64,000 bases of DNA from Chromatiales bacterium 21-64-14 (GCA_002255365.1 NCBI01000011.1:1-64000); one strand, 5' to 3'; shown: positions 1-8,174, counted from the first letter of the stretch. A program made the numbers and translations. Notes: generated from the sequence alone by a model not told the origin.

Positions 1-56
1 GGTCCCCCCGTATTCTGCCAGTCATCCACTGTGAACGGCACCGGAGGCAGAGCACG

Positions 57-935
57 ATGGCCGAAGACGACGGGAGCGCCCCCCCTTCACAACCGAAGCG
101 GAAAAAGCGCCATTGGCAAAAAATGACGATCAGTTACCCGCCGCTGGTACGCAACGTGCGTTTTGCGTCGCCCGCCGTGCAGGCGTTCTTCCAGAGCCGG
201 TTCGACAAGGCGAATACCGGCCTGTCAAAGTTTCTCCGGATGCACACGAATCACGGCACCGACGAACAGATCGCGCGATTAAAGGAACTGTACCGCGGCG
301 TGGTCCATGCGCAGAAAGAGGCGCTCGAAGAGGAGCGCCAGCGGATCCGCGCGCTCATCGAGGAAAACGGTATCGATGCGCAGATCGACACTGCCGGGGC
401 ATTGGAATTTCAGGCGCGCCTGACGACACCTTGGGCCGGCACGTATCTGGAACTCTACCAACTGGTCGATGCCGCGTTTCTCGATCTCCACCTCCTGTGG
501 ATTACCGAAACCATCGACGATGGCCAGTTCAAGAAAATGTCCTCCGCCCTACTGAAAAATATCAGCCGCGTCACCGGACAGGTGATTACCGCCGTCAACC
601 GCGCGGTCGCGGAGGATGCCGCCCGGGATCGCGCGCAAGCCGATGCCGATGCCGAGGGCGCCCCGGAATCCGAACAAAAGCATTCCGGCGACGATCCCCA
701 GGCCGTACCGGCGAAACGTTCCCGCAAGCGCAACGGGCCTGCACCCGGCAACGGGCCTGCACCCGGCAACGGGCCTGCACCCGGCAACGGGGCTGCACCC
801 GGCGGGAGCGATACCGCCGGATTACCGGAAACCGGTTCACCGGCGGACGCACTCCCTGGGGCACCCGCCGCCCCCGGTGACGAAGACGTCACGCCGGGCA
901 CGGCGATACCCGCGCAGACCACCGCCGGCGATTGA
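57..935 (+). CDS. AcaB/DUF1845-like integrative-element protein
   Basis: A 292-residue protein with a basic N-terminus (KRKKRHW near residue 15), a mostly helical charged body to about residue 200, and a low-complexity Pro/Gly/Ala tail. The body pattern, a long amphipathic helix, then a 'LIEENGID' stretch, then 'WAGTYLELYQLVDAAFLDLHLLWI', resembles my recollection of the DUF1845/AcaB family carried by conjugative plasmids and integrative elements; this is recollection, not a search. AcaB-like proteins are thought to act in control of element transfer, but no activity is proven here. A good ribosome site (GGAGG at 43-47) supports this start. Its position at the outer end of an island with an integrase fits an integrative element. 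The C-terminal tail contains four GPAPGN-type repeats. Alternative: an unrelated helical hypothetical protein. Confidence 0.55.
   Translation: MAEDDGSAPPSQPKRKKRHWQKMTISYPPLVRNVRFASPAVQAFFQSRFDKANTGLSKFLRMHTNHGTDEQIARLKELYRGVVHAQKEALEEERQRIRALIEENGIDAQIDTAGALEFQARLTTPWAGTYLELYQLVDAAFLDLHLLWITETIDDGQFKKMSSALLKNISRVTGQVITAVNRAVAEDAARDRAQADADAEGAPESEQKHSGDDPQAVPAKRSRKRNGPAPGNGPAPGNGPAPGNGAAPGGSDTAGLPETGSPADALPGAPAAPGDEDVTPGTAIPAQTTAGD
732..803 (+). repeat. Four tandem 18-bp repeats inside a coding region
   Basis: Four head-to-tail copies of an 18-bp unit (AACGGGCCTGCACCCGGC) encode Asn-Gly-Pro-Ala-Pro-Gly repeats in the tail of the first gene. The first three copies are identical and the fourth differs by one base (C to G, giving Ala for Pro). 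Near-identity suggests recent expansion and likely copy-number variation; the unit is a multiple of three, so the frame is kept. Confidence 0.95.
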
Positions 936-1027
936 CGAACTTGCATTTTGCCCGGTTTCTGTAAGCTGGTTGACGACTGAACGGCCCGGCTTTCCTGGGC
1001 TGCTGACTATCAATAAGGATGATGACC

Positions 1028-1891
1028 ATGAAACTGCGCCTGTTGCTCTTCCTCGCTCTTGCCTGTACTCCCCTTGCGGGGATGGCCTCCCCGCCCGTGC
1101 TCAATCCCGCGGTGTCTCGGACGCTTTCCGAAGTCTCTATTTCCGGCGGTGGTATCCACCAGCACTACACCGAGTGGTCCCGTGGCCTGCCCAACGCCGC
1201 GTCGCTCCCAGACCCGGTGAACCGGGAGTCCGGCACGGTCGGATTGTTCCGGTTCGCGCTAGCTAAACGGTTCCCCGCCACAGGCGGGTGGGCTGAGGTC
1301 CGTTACGACTTTGGGACCGGAAACACCGACTACGCCGGGCATACCCAGGGCGGCGCACCGCTTCTCGCTACGACCGACAATACGATGCATGATGTGCGCG
1401 CCCGAGTGGGCTACCCGGTGGCGTTGACTCGAAATCTCGATGTGCTTCCGTTTCTCGAGGGTGGCTATTACCAGTGGGACCGGGCGGTAGCCAATGGTAC
1501 CCCGAGCGCGATCGAGGAGGTCTACACCCACGGTTATGTCGGCGCCGGCGGGAGGCTTTTCTACGCGGCGACCCCCCGCTGGGTGTTTTCCGCTACTGTT
1601 GACGCCGGCTCGACCGTCGCCCCCGGAATGGACGCCGTGAGCCCAATCCAGGGCTCTGCCACACTTGGAACGCATGCCTACGCCGGCGTCGCCCTGCAGG
1701 AGGACTATCGGCTGCGTGGCGACTGGCACCTGTTCGCGCGTGCCTCTTACCGGTACTTCGGATACGGCCTCTCTTCGCGATTCCCAATATCGGCACTCGT
1801 CAACGGCCAAACGTTCAACGGCACTGCCTCCGAGCCGAACAGCACCACCGAGCAGGTTCGCTACAGCGTCGGAGTAGCTTACAACTTCTGA
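1028..1891 (+). CDS. Outer-membrane beta-barrel protein
   Basis: About 287 residues beginning MKLRLLLFLALACTPLAGMAS, a typical Sec signal peptide with cleavage predicted after the AGMA segment. The mature part alternates polar and aromatic residues in short strands with Gly/Asn/Asp turns, and the chain ends in Tyr-Asn-Phe, the C-terminal Phe expected of proteins inserted by the Bam machinery. I prefer the third in-frame ATG because AAGG at 1015-1018 sits about nine bases before it; the two earlier ATGs are too close. No specific family is recognised; porin-like or autotransporter-barrel-like are possible. It stands alone between two hypotheticals, about 130 bases after the first gene and 75 before the next. 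Confidence 0.75.
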   Translation: MKLRLLLFLALACTPLAGMASPPVLNPAVSRTLSEVSISGGGIHQHYTEWSRGLPNAASLPDPVNRESGTVGLFRFALAKRFPATGGWAEVRYDFGTGNTDYAGHTQGGAPLLATTDNTMHDVRARVGYPVALTRNLDVLPFLEGGYYQWDRAVANGTPSAIEEVYTHGYVGAGGRLFYAATPRWVFSATVDAGSTVAPGMDAVSPIQGSATLGTHAYAGVALQEDYRLRGDWHLFARASYRYFGYGLSSRFPISALVNGQTFNGTASEPNSTTEQVRYSVGVAYNF

Positions 1892-1965
1892 GTGTTGTAC
1901 CCCCTTGCCGTCCAGCCATGGATGGGTTGGGCGGCAGGCCTTTTCTTGAAGGAGTGCACAGCTTC

Positions 1966-2466
1966 ATGTCGCTATCCGATGCCAACGAGGACAACCTGCT
2001 TGATGAACTCGCCCGCCGCGGTGTCGCCGTGCTGGTAACCGCGAACGTGGATGAATTGGCGTGGCCCGGCGATTTAACCGCCACCGAGGTCGTCATCCGC
2101 TTATCCAACGCGCGCCGTACGCTACAAGACTCCGCGCTACAGCGGCAGGTGGAAGATGCCACATGGTCTGCCCTGCACGCCGACCTGTTTTCAGGGAGCC
2201 CCGCGTCCGTCGGTTCTCTTGGCGGCAACGTCGCCCAGTCTGGCGAAACCCGTGAACGCGCGGTGCGCGTCGTTTGCGCCGAGATTGCCGCCAGGGCCTG
2301 CGAATTCTTTCCCCGTGGTGGTGGCCGCAAAACCAGTCGCCAACTACGGGAAACGATCCGCGCCCTAATTCTCGATGACACCGAATACCGCCGGCTTCGG
2401 GATGACCTTGCAGCTGGCGACATTGCCTTGACTCTGCCACCCTCGCGGAAATTGGAGAAATCCTAA
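1966..2466 (+). CDS. Hypothetical protein, first gene of a coupled cluster
   Basis: A 166-residue acidic, helix-rich protein with no signal peptide, membrane segment or motif that I recognise. The start is chosen because GAAGGAG (1948-1954) lies upstream of this ATG; a 16-residue longer reading from 1918 has no ribosome site. Its stop overlaps the next start by one base (TAATG), so the two are translationally coupled. Composition matches the neighbouring island genes. It heads a tight same-strand run of small hypotheticals leading into the helicase-nuclease genes. Confidence 0.6.
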   Translation: MSLSDANEDNLLDELARRGVAVLVTANVDELAWPGDLTATEVVIRLSNARRTLQDSALQRQVEDATWSALHADLFSGSPASVGSLGGNVAQSGETRERAVRVVCAEIAARACEFFPRGGGRKTSRQLRETIRALILDDTEYRRLRDDLAAGDIALTLPPSRKLEKS

Positions 2467-2738
2467 TGGGAACCGTCATTTCCTTTCCAGCGCCATCCCC
2501 CATACCCCCGCGCCGGCGTGTGCCGCCCGCCCCCTACCTGTTGCAGGAGAGGACCGATATCACAATCCAATCCCTGATTGATGCGCTTCAGGAGGCTCCA
2601 ATGCCTGCGTTACTGTGGGCAGTGGCCGCCGCGCAACGCGCGCTCGATCACGGGTTAAGTGTCCCTCGCGCGATTCATGTCGGCATCGACGGCGCCGCGG
2701 CTTGGCTGTCGCTGTATGGACCGGGTGATGCACGCTAA
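2466..2738 (+). CDS. Small hypothetical protein
   Basis: A 90-residue protein with a Pro/Arg-rich N-terminus (residues 8-24) and an Ala-rich helical C-terminal half. Function is not recognised. It overlaps the upstream stop (TAATG) and the downstream gene start overlaps its end, so it is expected to be co-translated with both. No signal peptide or transmembrane segment. Confidence 0.55.
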   Translation: MGTVISFPAPSPIPPRRRVPPAPYLLQERTDITIQSLIDALQEAPMPALLWAVAAAQRALDHGLSVPRAIHVGIDGAAAWLSLYGPGDAR

Positions 2739-2934
2739 CCGTGCCTTCTCCGAGGCGTGGTCCTTGTACCGGTCGCGCAACCGCGTGGTCGCCGAGTTGA
2801 TTGATCAGGCGATGGCGCGCGCGCGCAGCGAGCGCGCGTTCAACCTCGCGGGATATCTGCGCGGGCTCGCCGCCGTCGAAACGGACCCGGAACTGCGTAC
2901 CGCGCTCCTTACCATGTCGACGCATTGCCGGTAA
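2728..2934 (+). CDS. Small basic hypothetical protein
   Basis: A 68-residue Arg-rich protein beginning MHANRAFSEAW, predicted mostly helical. The start is uncertain: ATG at 2716 is also in frame, and neither has a strong ribosome site, consistent with coupling to the upstream gene whose last codons it overlaps. The longer reading from 2659 would overlap the neighbour by 80 bases and is less likely. Function unknown; it resembles the many small helical proteins of phage and integrative-element origin. Confidence 0.45.
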   Translation: MHANRAFSEAWSLYRSRNRVVAELIDQAMARARSERAFNLAGYLRGLAAVETDPELRTALLTMSTHCR

Positions 2935-2972
2935 TGACCAAGTTGCGCAATCAACTAAAAATGGAGCTACTG

Positions 2973-3374
2973 ATGCGCTTGGATTTACAGGATATCGATC
3001 TTTGTGCGCAACATCTTCGGATGTGCGTCGCGGTCGCCGGCGGCGATGATTCCAAGACTTCCGCGCCCCTCTCCGATTTGGAATTTTTGCACATACGGTG
3101 CATGCAGCTCTATGGGCGCCGCATCCCCAAGGAAGCCTATTGGGCCGCCGCCGAACACGCCGGGCTGGTGGACGCCGGTGCCCACGGACATCGCATCGCC
3201 GTACCGCCGGAGGGGGCATGGGCCTTGATCGCGGCCAAAAACGAGCGTCTCGGATTGCCCACGTTCCACGGGCTCCATCCAACCGTGGAGCACGGAAACA
3301 TCTGGGCCCTCTTGCCGAAGGCGATGCGCATCCTGGCAACCGAACACCCCTCCTTGTTCACCGACGCTTCGTGA
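2973..3374 (+). CDS. Hypothetical protein upstream of UvrD-like helicase
   Basis: A 133-residue protein beginning MRLDLQDIDLC. GGAG at 2963-2966 gives a good site for this ATG, so I reject upstream in-frame starts at 2925 and 2934. The central part (LEFLHIRCMQLYGRRIPKEA) is helical and contains Cys/His residues but no recognisable metal-binding pattern. The gene ends 18 bases before the helicase gene and is probably in the same transcript. Function unknown. Confidence 0.55.
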   Translation: MRLDLQDIDLCAQHLRMCVAVAGGDDSKTSAPLSDLEFLHIRCMQLYGRRIPKEAYWAAAEHAGLVDAGAHGHRIAVPPEGAWALIAAKNERLGLPTFHGLHPTVEHGNIWALLPKAMRILATEHPSLFTDAS

Positions 3375-3392
3375 TCCGCGGGATGCGTCCCC

Positions 3393-5207
3393 ATGCCAGG
3401 CGATTCGCGCGCAGGATTGGACCCCAGCCAGGACCAAGCGGTTCGCCTATCGGGGCACGCGCTCCTCATCGCCGGGCCGGGGGCGGGAAAAACCCGTACG
3501 CTCGCCGCCCGCGCGAGCGCCCTGTTGGCTTCCGGCCCCGGGGACCTCGCGGCGGTGGCATTCACCCGGGATGCGGCGCGGGAGATTCGCTCTCGAATCC
3601 TGGCGCCCGGGGCCCGCGCGATCCGGACGCCACCGGGTCACCCGTCGCCGCGTGCCCGGAACCAACATCCCACGGCATCCCGCGTGGTTGCCGGGACCTT
3701 TCATAGCCTGGCGCTCCGGCAACTCAAGGCCGCCGGCTACCGTATCCGCCTGCTCGACGAAGCCGCCCGCATCCATTATGTCGCGCGCGCCCGCGACCTC
3801 TCCGGCGAAGACCTGCCGCTCGAAGACGCCGTACGTATTATCGACGCCTTCAAGGCGACCCTGTCCGCCCCCCCTACCGTCGGCGCCGGCGCCGCGCTGT
3901 TCGCCGCCTACCAAAAGCTGCTTGCCCGCGAGGGCACCTCCGACTTTCAGGATTTGGTTCTGCGGGCCGCCTCCGGCATGATTGCGGGGGATATCGCCCC
4001 ACTTGCCGTGTGCTGGATGTTGGTTGATGAAGCACAGGATTTGGATGAAGTGCAGTATGCATGGCTGCGCGCCCATTGTTCCGCCGGCACGCAAATCACC
4101 CTCGTCGGGGACGATGACCAGTCCATCTACGGCTGGCGGCATGCGCTCGGATTTCACGGACTGGCGCGATTCGCGCAAGAACTCGGCGCCACGCGTACCG
4201 TACTGACCCGCAACTACCGGTGCGCTCCGGAGGTCCTGAAACCCGCGCTCTCCCTCATCCAGCACAATACCGCGCGCTTCGACAAACCGATTCAGCCCAC
4301 CCGGCCCGCCGGCGGGGGTGTGCGCGTGATCCCGGCCACCCAACGCATCAATGAGGCCGAGGTCCTTGTGCGTCATCTCCTGGCCCAACCCGGGGAATGG
4401 GCGATTCTCGCACGAACCAATCGGTTACTCGATCTCCCGGAGCTTTTGTGCGGCCCCGCCGGTATCGAGGTCCACCGCCTCGGCGGAAAGTCCTTCTGGG
4501 AGCGACCGGCTGCCTCCGCCCTATGCGACGCCGTGCGCTCCGTCTACGAACACTCCCGAGTCGGCGTGGACCGCCTGCTCGCCCTCGCCGGTATTCCCCA
4601 TTCCGCCCTGGAAGTCCTACGTCATCTGCCGATCGAGAAGATCGCAAAAGACCCCCCGGACGTGCTTCCGCCGAACACCCCGCACCGGCGAGCTGCCGTG
4701 AGCTTGGCCTCCCTGCTGCCGCAGTGGCGGGAACTCGAACACCGAGGACGCAGCGGGTTGGTTCTCGCCGCGCTGTCCCATTGGATTGAAAACCATCTCG
4801 CCGGCTTCAACGCCGACATCGCGCGGCAGGCGTGCATGGCGCTCGCCAAGCGCAAAGGCCCCCTGCGCACGCGCATCGCCACCGCGCGCGCCACCGATGC
4901 GGCCAAGCGTTCGCCGATGTCCGCCGTCACACTCGCCACGCTGCATGCCGCAAAGGGGCTCGAATGGGACTGCGTGTGGATCCTGGCCTGCGAAGAGGGG
5001 GTCATCCCCCACATCGAATCCCCACTGGATGAAGAACGCCGGTTGTTTTACGTCGGGATGACCCGGGCCCGCCGCCGCCTCGTCTGCTCCTTCGCGCTCA
5101 ACGACGGTGTGCGCAGCCGGTTTCTCGAGGAGTCCGGTTTGTTCGGCGCCCGTGCGCCCGTCACCGCGCCGGCGCGCGCCGGAAGTATCGGTGGGTCGGC
5201 GACATGA
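3393..5207 (+). CDS. UvrD/Rep-like superfamily 1A DNA helicase
   Basis: A 604-residue ATP-dependent 3'-5' DNA helicase of the UvrD/Rep/PcrA type. Seen directly: Walker A AGPGAGKT (residues 27-34), motif Ia-like VAFTRDAAREI, GTFHSLALRQL, Walker B LVDEAQDLDEVQ, motif III GDDDQSIYGWRHA, motif IV NYRC, motif V LHAAKGLEWDCVW and motif VI VGMTRARRRL. It is shorter than housekeeping UvrD (about 720) and lacks the long C-terminal tail, typical of island copies. The stop overlaps the NERD-nuclease start by four bases (ATGA), implying a helicase-nuclease pair. Likely role: unwinding DNA in repair, element maintenance or defence; the substrate is unknown. Confidence 0.93.
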   Translation: MPGDSRAGLDPSQDQAVRLSGHALLIAGPGAGKTRTLAARASALLASGPGDLAAVAFTRDAAREIRSRILAPGARAIRTPPGHPSPRARNQHPTASRVVAGTFHSLALRQLKAAGYRIRLLDEAARIHYVARARDLSGEDLPLEDAVRIIDAFKATLSAPPTVGAGAALFAAYQKLLAREGTSDFQDLVLRAASGMIAGDIAPLAVCWMLVDEAQDLDEVQYAWLRAHCSAGTQITLVGDDDQSIYGWRHALGFHGLARFAQELGATRTVLTRNYRCAPEVLKPALSLIQHNTARFDKPIQPTRPAGGGVRVIPATQRINEAEVLVRHLLAQPGEWAILARTNRLLDLPELLCGPAGIEVHRLGGKSFWERPAASALCDAVRSVYEHSRVGVDRLLALAGIPHSALEVLRHLPIEKIAKDPPDVLPPNTPHRRAAVSLASLLPQWRELEHRGRSGLVLAALSHWIENHLAGFNADIARQACMALAKRKGPLRTRIATARATDAAKRSPMSAVTLATLHAAKGLEWDCVWILACEEGVIPHIESPLDEERRLFYVGMTRARRRLVCSFALNDGVRSRFLEESGLFGARAPVTAPARAGSIGGSAT

Positions 5208-5794
5208 TCCCCTCCCGCCGCTTCCATCCCTGGCGCCTGGATTTGGCCGGCGCGATGCTGTTTCTGCTCCTTGCCGCCGTTACATTACGCGCCGCCCGCC
5301 ACGATCTGCTGTATATCCTCCCCGCCGCGTTGTTCGGGTTCGCCGCCTGGAGGGCGCTTGGCAGTTATTCCCGTCGCCACTATGGCAAGCGGCTGGAGCG
5401 TCAGGCATTGCGCGCGCTGCGCCGCGCATCGAAGTGGCCGGTCGCCACCAACGTCCCGGTGCCGGGCGGCGGCGGCGGGGATATCGACGCGGTACTCGAC
5501 GGCCCCTTCCGTAGCGTCAACCCCGAACGGGGCGGCGGGCACCGGCGCATCGCCATCGAGGTGAAATCCTGGGCCGGCCTGCGGGTGCACAACGGACACC
5601 TCGTGCACAACTCCGGGCGCCCCATCGGTGGGAAGGATCCGATCGCCCAGGTCCTGCGCGAGGCGCAGGCGATCGACGCGGTGCCTGTGCTATGGATGCC
5701 GTCCGCCCGGCGCCGTAGCGCCTTTGAATACCGCGGCGCACTGGTGGTCAACGGCCCGGTCGATTTCCTGCTCGATACGATTACCTCCGGATAA
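5204..5794 (+). CDS. NERD-domain membrane-anchored nuclease
   Basis: A 196-residue protein with two hydrophobic segments near residues 14-30 and 34-50 and then a NERD (nuclease-related) domain. The PD-(D/E)XK-like core is visible: GGDIDAV with D93 and D95, then IAIEVKSW with E119 and K121. A predicted metal-dependent nuclease held at the inner membrane. The start overlaps the helicase stop (ATGA), so the two are translated together and probably work together. NERD domains are known in plasmid proteins and defence-associated fusions; a direct helicase partner suggests DNA processing. The exact substrate is not known. Confidence 0.85.
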   Translation: MIPSRRFHPWRLDLAGAMLFLLLAAVTLRAARHDLLYILPAALFGFAAWRALGSYSRRHYGKRLERQALRALRRASKWPVATNVPVPGGGGGDIDAVLDGPFRSVNPERGGGHRRIAIEVKSWAGLRVHNGHLVHNSGRPIGGKDPIAQVLREAQAIDAVPVLWMPSARRRSAFEYRGALVVNGPVDFLLDTITSG

Positions 5795-5819
5795 TCCTGC
5801 TGGGCAACGATCGGAATTC

Positions 5820-6590
5820 ATGCAAATCCTGCGCACACAACCCATACCGCTACCCATACCGCCAGCACCAGGTGATGCGAATACGGTTTTCGTACGATGG
5901 GCATTCCTCGATTCCGGCGAGGCGACCACCGCGGGCGGAACCGTGCGCGTTCATCTATCGGACGGTAGGGCGCAATCCGATCGCAGGGCGCTTCGTGCCG
6001 AACTTACCTGCCTGCGCTACTTGGTCCTCGAACACTTGGCGCCAGACCGGCTACCCCGGCGAATTCTTGTGCATCACGGCGCGATTCGTAAACTGGCGTT
6101 GGGACGCAGCGCCCTGCACGAGTTTCGTTGGCCCGCCTATTTTCTGTTCACACGCTATGCCGATATCCCCGTCTCGGTGTGCCACGATCCCTGGGACGTT
6201 TCAGTGGACGCGCCAACGAAAGAGATTCCGGAGGACTGCGCGCTCTATCGCCAACTCGCCCCCTCCCCACTCCCGAAAACGCGTATCAGTCGCCACGCCC
6301 TCACGCGCGCCATCGAGCGTCTCGGCTGCCATAGCTCTCACGGCGCCTGGGAACGACTGGCGAAGATAATGAGCACGGAGGATTTGGCCGAGATGGAACC
6401 GAGCGGACTCGAACGATTCCGAAAACTGCGAAAACACGGCTCCGACGCACGGTTTTTCCGTCATAAAAACATAGTTCTGACGTTTACCGTCGAACCGGCC
6501 GGCTCCACGCTCGTTTCGGTGGCCCGTGTTTGCAATCTTCAGCAGATATGGACTACTACCCCACAACCGACCCAAAATTTAGGAGATTGA
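5820..6590 (+). CDS. Hypothetical island protein
   Basis: A 256-residue protein starting MQILRTQPIPLP. No membrane segment or signal. The C-terminal part contains RISRHALTRAIERLG followed by a basic stretch and a beta-rich end (NIVLTFTVEPAGS), which loosely resembles small phage-type 'H-A-x-x-R' domains, but I do not recognise a family. The reading frame is open further upstream, but that part overlaps the NERD gene and has no ribosome site, so I use this ATG. It sits 25 bases after the NERD gene and 3 bases before the HD gene, so it is in the same transcript. Confidence 0.6.
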   Translation: MQILRTQPIPLPIPPAPGDANTVFVRWAFLDSGEATTAGGTVRVHLSDGRAQSDRRALRAELTCLRYLVLEHLAPDRLPRRILVHHGAIRKLALGRSALHEFRWPAYFLFTRYADIPVSVCHDPWDVSVDAPTKEIPEDCALYRQLAPSPLPKTRISRHALTRAIERLGCHSSHGAWERLAKIMSTEDLAEMEPSGLERFRKLRKHGSDARFFRHKNIVLTFTVEPAGSTLVSVARVCNLQQIWTTTPQPTQNLGD

Positions 6591-6593
6591 CCG

Positions 6594-7271
6594 ATGTCCG
6601 TCCCTCCGCCTATCCCCCTCTCCGATACACCGAGTAACGTCGTACCGTTCGGTGGTTTCGGCGCGAAGAACGAACGACCTACCCCGCCCGGCCCCTGGAC
6701 CATGGAGACCTTGTCCGGTCGGCGCGTGAACCTGGTCGCGCCGGATCCTCAGTCCATCAATCTCATCGATATCGCCGTTGCGCTCTCTCGCATCCGCCGC
6801 TACTCCGGCCATACCCGAGAGCCTTACAGCGTTGCCGCACACAGCGTGTGGACGGCCCGGCTGTGTGAGCGCGCCGATTGCGATTCGGCTACCATTCTCC
6901 ACGCCTTACTCCACGATGCGCACGAAGCCTACATCGGCGATATCCCCACGCCCGTCAAGCGCCTCCCCGACGTTTTCGAGGCGATCTACGCGTGCAGCGA
7001 GCGCCTCCAGAACACCATCTACGAGGCGCTGCGTCTCGCCCCGCCCACCGTCGAGCAGCAGGACTGGGTGGCATGGGCGGATAGTTTCGCCCTGGTCGAG
7101 GAAGCCGCCACGTTCATGCCGTCCCGGGGCGCGGATTGGGGAGTCAAGGTTCTCCGGGCGCCGCGCTCGTTCACCGGGCTGCCTCCACTCGTGATCCCGG
7201 ACACCGCGGAGCGATCCGCGGAAACGTTCCTACAGATTTACCGCAAACATTACATAGAGGTTAAGAGATGA
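6594..7271 (+). CDS. HD-domain hydrolase, YfbR-like nucleotidase
   Basis: A 225-residue HD-superfamily metal-dependent phosphohydrolase. Seen: the tryptophan-containing lead TMETLSGRRVNL, IRRYSGHT, YSVAAHSVWTA (first His), ALLHDAHEAYIGDIPTPVK (the HD pair) and a later WADSFALVEEA with the final Asp. This layout is that of 5'-deoxynucleotidase YfbR-like proteins often carried by phages and integrative elements, which remove phosphate from dNMPs. Chromosomal YfbR is about 200 residues, so this is full length. The stop overlaps the next small gene by four bases (ATGA). Inference: it adjusts nucleotide pools or degrades a signal nucleotide within this gene set. Confidence 0.85.
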   Translation: MSVPPPIPLSDTPSNVVPFGGFGAKNERPTPPGPWTMETLSGRRVNLVAPDPQSINLIDIAVALSRIRRYSGHTREPYSVAAHSVWTARLCERADCDSATILHALLHDAHEAYIGDIPTPVKRLPDVFEAIYACSERLQNTIYEALRLAPPTVEQQDWVAWADSFALVEEAATFMPSRGADWGVKVLRAPRSFTGLPPLVIPDTAERSAETFLQIYRKHYIEVKR

Positions 7272-7444
7272 ACAGCCGAACATTCCCCGCCATCCTGGCC
7301 GGTATTTTTCTGATGGCCTCCGTAGCCGGTTTTCTGACGATGTCCGGAACATGGGCACACAGCGAACACGTATCCTTCGCGTCCGGCGTCTACCACGCCG
7401 CGGGCCAAGTTCTCCGGTCATTACGCGGCGCACTGGCCGACTAA
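7268..7444 (+). CDS. 58-residue single-pass membrane or exported peptide
   Basis: A short gene of 58 residues starting MNSRTFPAILAGIFLMASVAG. Residues 7-25 are strongly hydrophobic after a positive N-terminus: a signal anchor or cleavable signal peptide, followed by a 30-residue soluble part containing His residues. The ATG overlaps the stop of the HD gene (ATGA) and the gene ends 15 bases before the RNase III gene, so translational coupling supports it as real. No family recognised. It may anchor or regulate a neighbouring enzyme, which is inference only. Confidence 0.5.
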   Translation: MNSRTFPAILAGIFLMASVAGFLTMSGTWAHSEHVSFASGVYHAAGQVLRSLRGALAD

Positions 7445-7459
7445 GGATCGCCGCGTCCG

Positions 7460-8119
7460 ATGCGCGATGTCCTTCCAGGGCTTCCCGAGCCGGTTCGTGC
7501 GTCACCGCTTCTGACCCGCGCGCTTACCCATCGCAGCGTTTCCCAAGAGCACTACGAGCGGCTTGAGTTCGTCGGCGACGCCATCCTCGGTTTTCTGATT
7601 GCAGAACACCTCTATACCCACCTTCCCGCCGCCGACGAAGGCGCCCTCTCGCGAACCCGGGCTGCTCTGGTGTGTAAGCGCACCCTGGCGACGATCGCCG
7701 AGGAACAAGGGATTGTCCCCTGCATTCGTGTAGCCGTCCCCGAGATTGCCTACAGGGCGTCGGTGCGCGCGGATGTCGTGGAATCGCTGCTCGGGTGCAG
7801 CTATCTGGTCTGCGGAATGGATGCCGCGCGCCGGCTCGTCGACCGCGTCTACGCCGAACGCCTGCGCGATTTATCACCTCACGCCCAGCACAAGGATCCG
7901 AAGACCCGGCTGCAGGACTGGGCCCAGCGGCGTAAACGCCCGCTTCCGCACTATGAGGTGGTTTGCATACACGGACCCGAACATACCCCCGTATTCGAGG
8001 TCGCCTGCCGCGTTGATGGATTGCCCGCGCCCACCCTCGGCACCGGCCCCTCCAGGCGCGAGGCCGAAAAGGCCGCTGCCCGCCAGGCACTACGATTGCT
8101 GCGGGTCGACACCACCTGA
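7460..8119 (+). CDS. Ribonuclease III family protein, island copy
   Basis: A 219-residue double-strand RNA endonuclease of the RNase III class. The signature HYERLEFVGDAIL carries the acidic metal-binding residues (E33, E36, D40), and RADVVESLLG supplies D105 and E108, so the catalytic set is complete. The C-terminal dsRNA-binding domain (about residues 145-215) ends in the typical PSRREAEKAAARQALRLL helix. Length equals housekeeping Rnc (about 225), but the gene lies in an island without lepA, lepB or era, so it is most likely an additional copy. AAGGA about 12 bases before the ATG is the probable ribosome site. Possible role: processing element transcripts or acting on dsRNA. Confidence 0.9.
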   Translation: MRDVLPGLPEPVRASPLLTRALTHRSVSQEHYERLEFVGDAILGFLIAEHLYTHLPAADEGALSRTRAALVCKRTLATIAEEQGIVPCIRVAVPEIAYRASVRADVVESLLGCSYLVCGMDAARRLVDRVYAERLRDLSPHAQHKDPKTRLQDWAQRRKRPLPHYEVVCIHGPEHTPVFEVACRVDGLPAPTLGTGPSRREAEKAAARQALRLLRVDTT

Positions 8120-8125
8120 CCGCAA

Positions 8126-8161
8126 CCGATCGCTTTCGCCACATTGGGCAAAAGCGATCGG
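8126..8161. repeat. Perfect 11-bp inverted repeat after the RNase III gene
   Basis: CCGATCGCTTT and AAAGCGATCGG pair perfectly around a 14-base loop that can pair further (GCC/GGC). It lies seven bases after the RNase III stop. There is no T-run on either strand, so it is a weak candidate intrinsic terminator; as a dsRNA hairpin it could instead be a processing site, for example for the adjacent RNase III, which is inference. Confidence 0.7.
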
Positions 8162-8174
8162 GTATCCGTATTAG

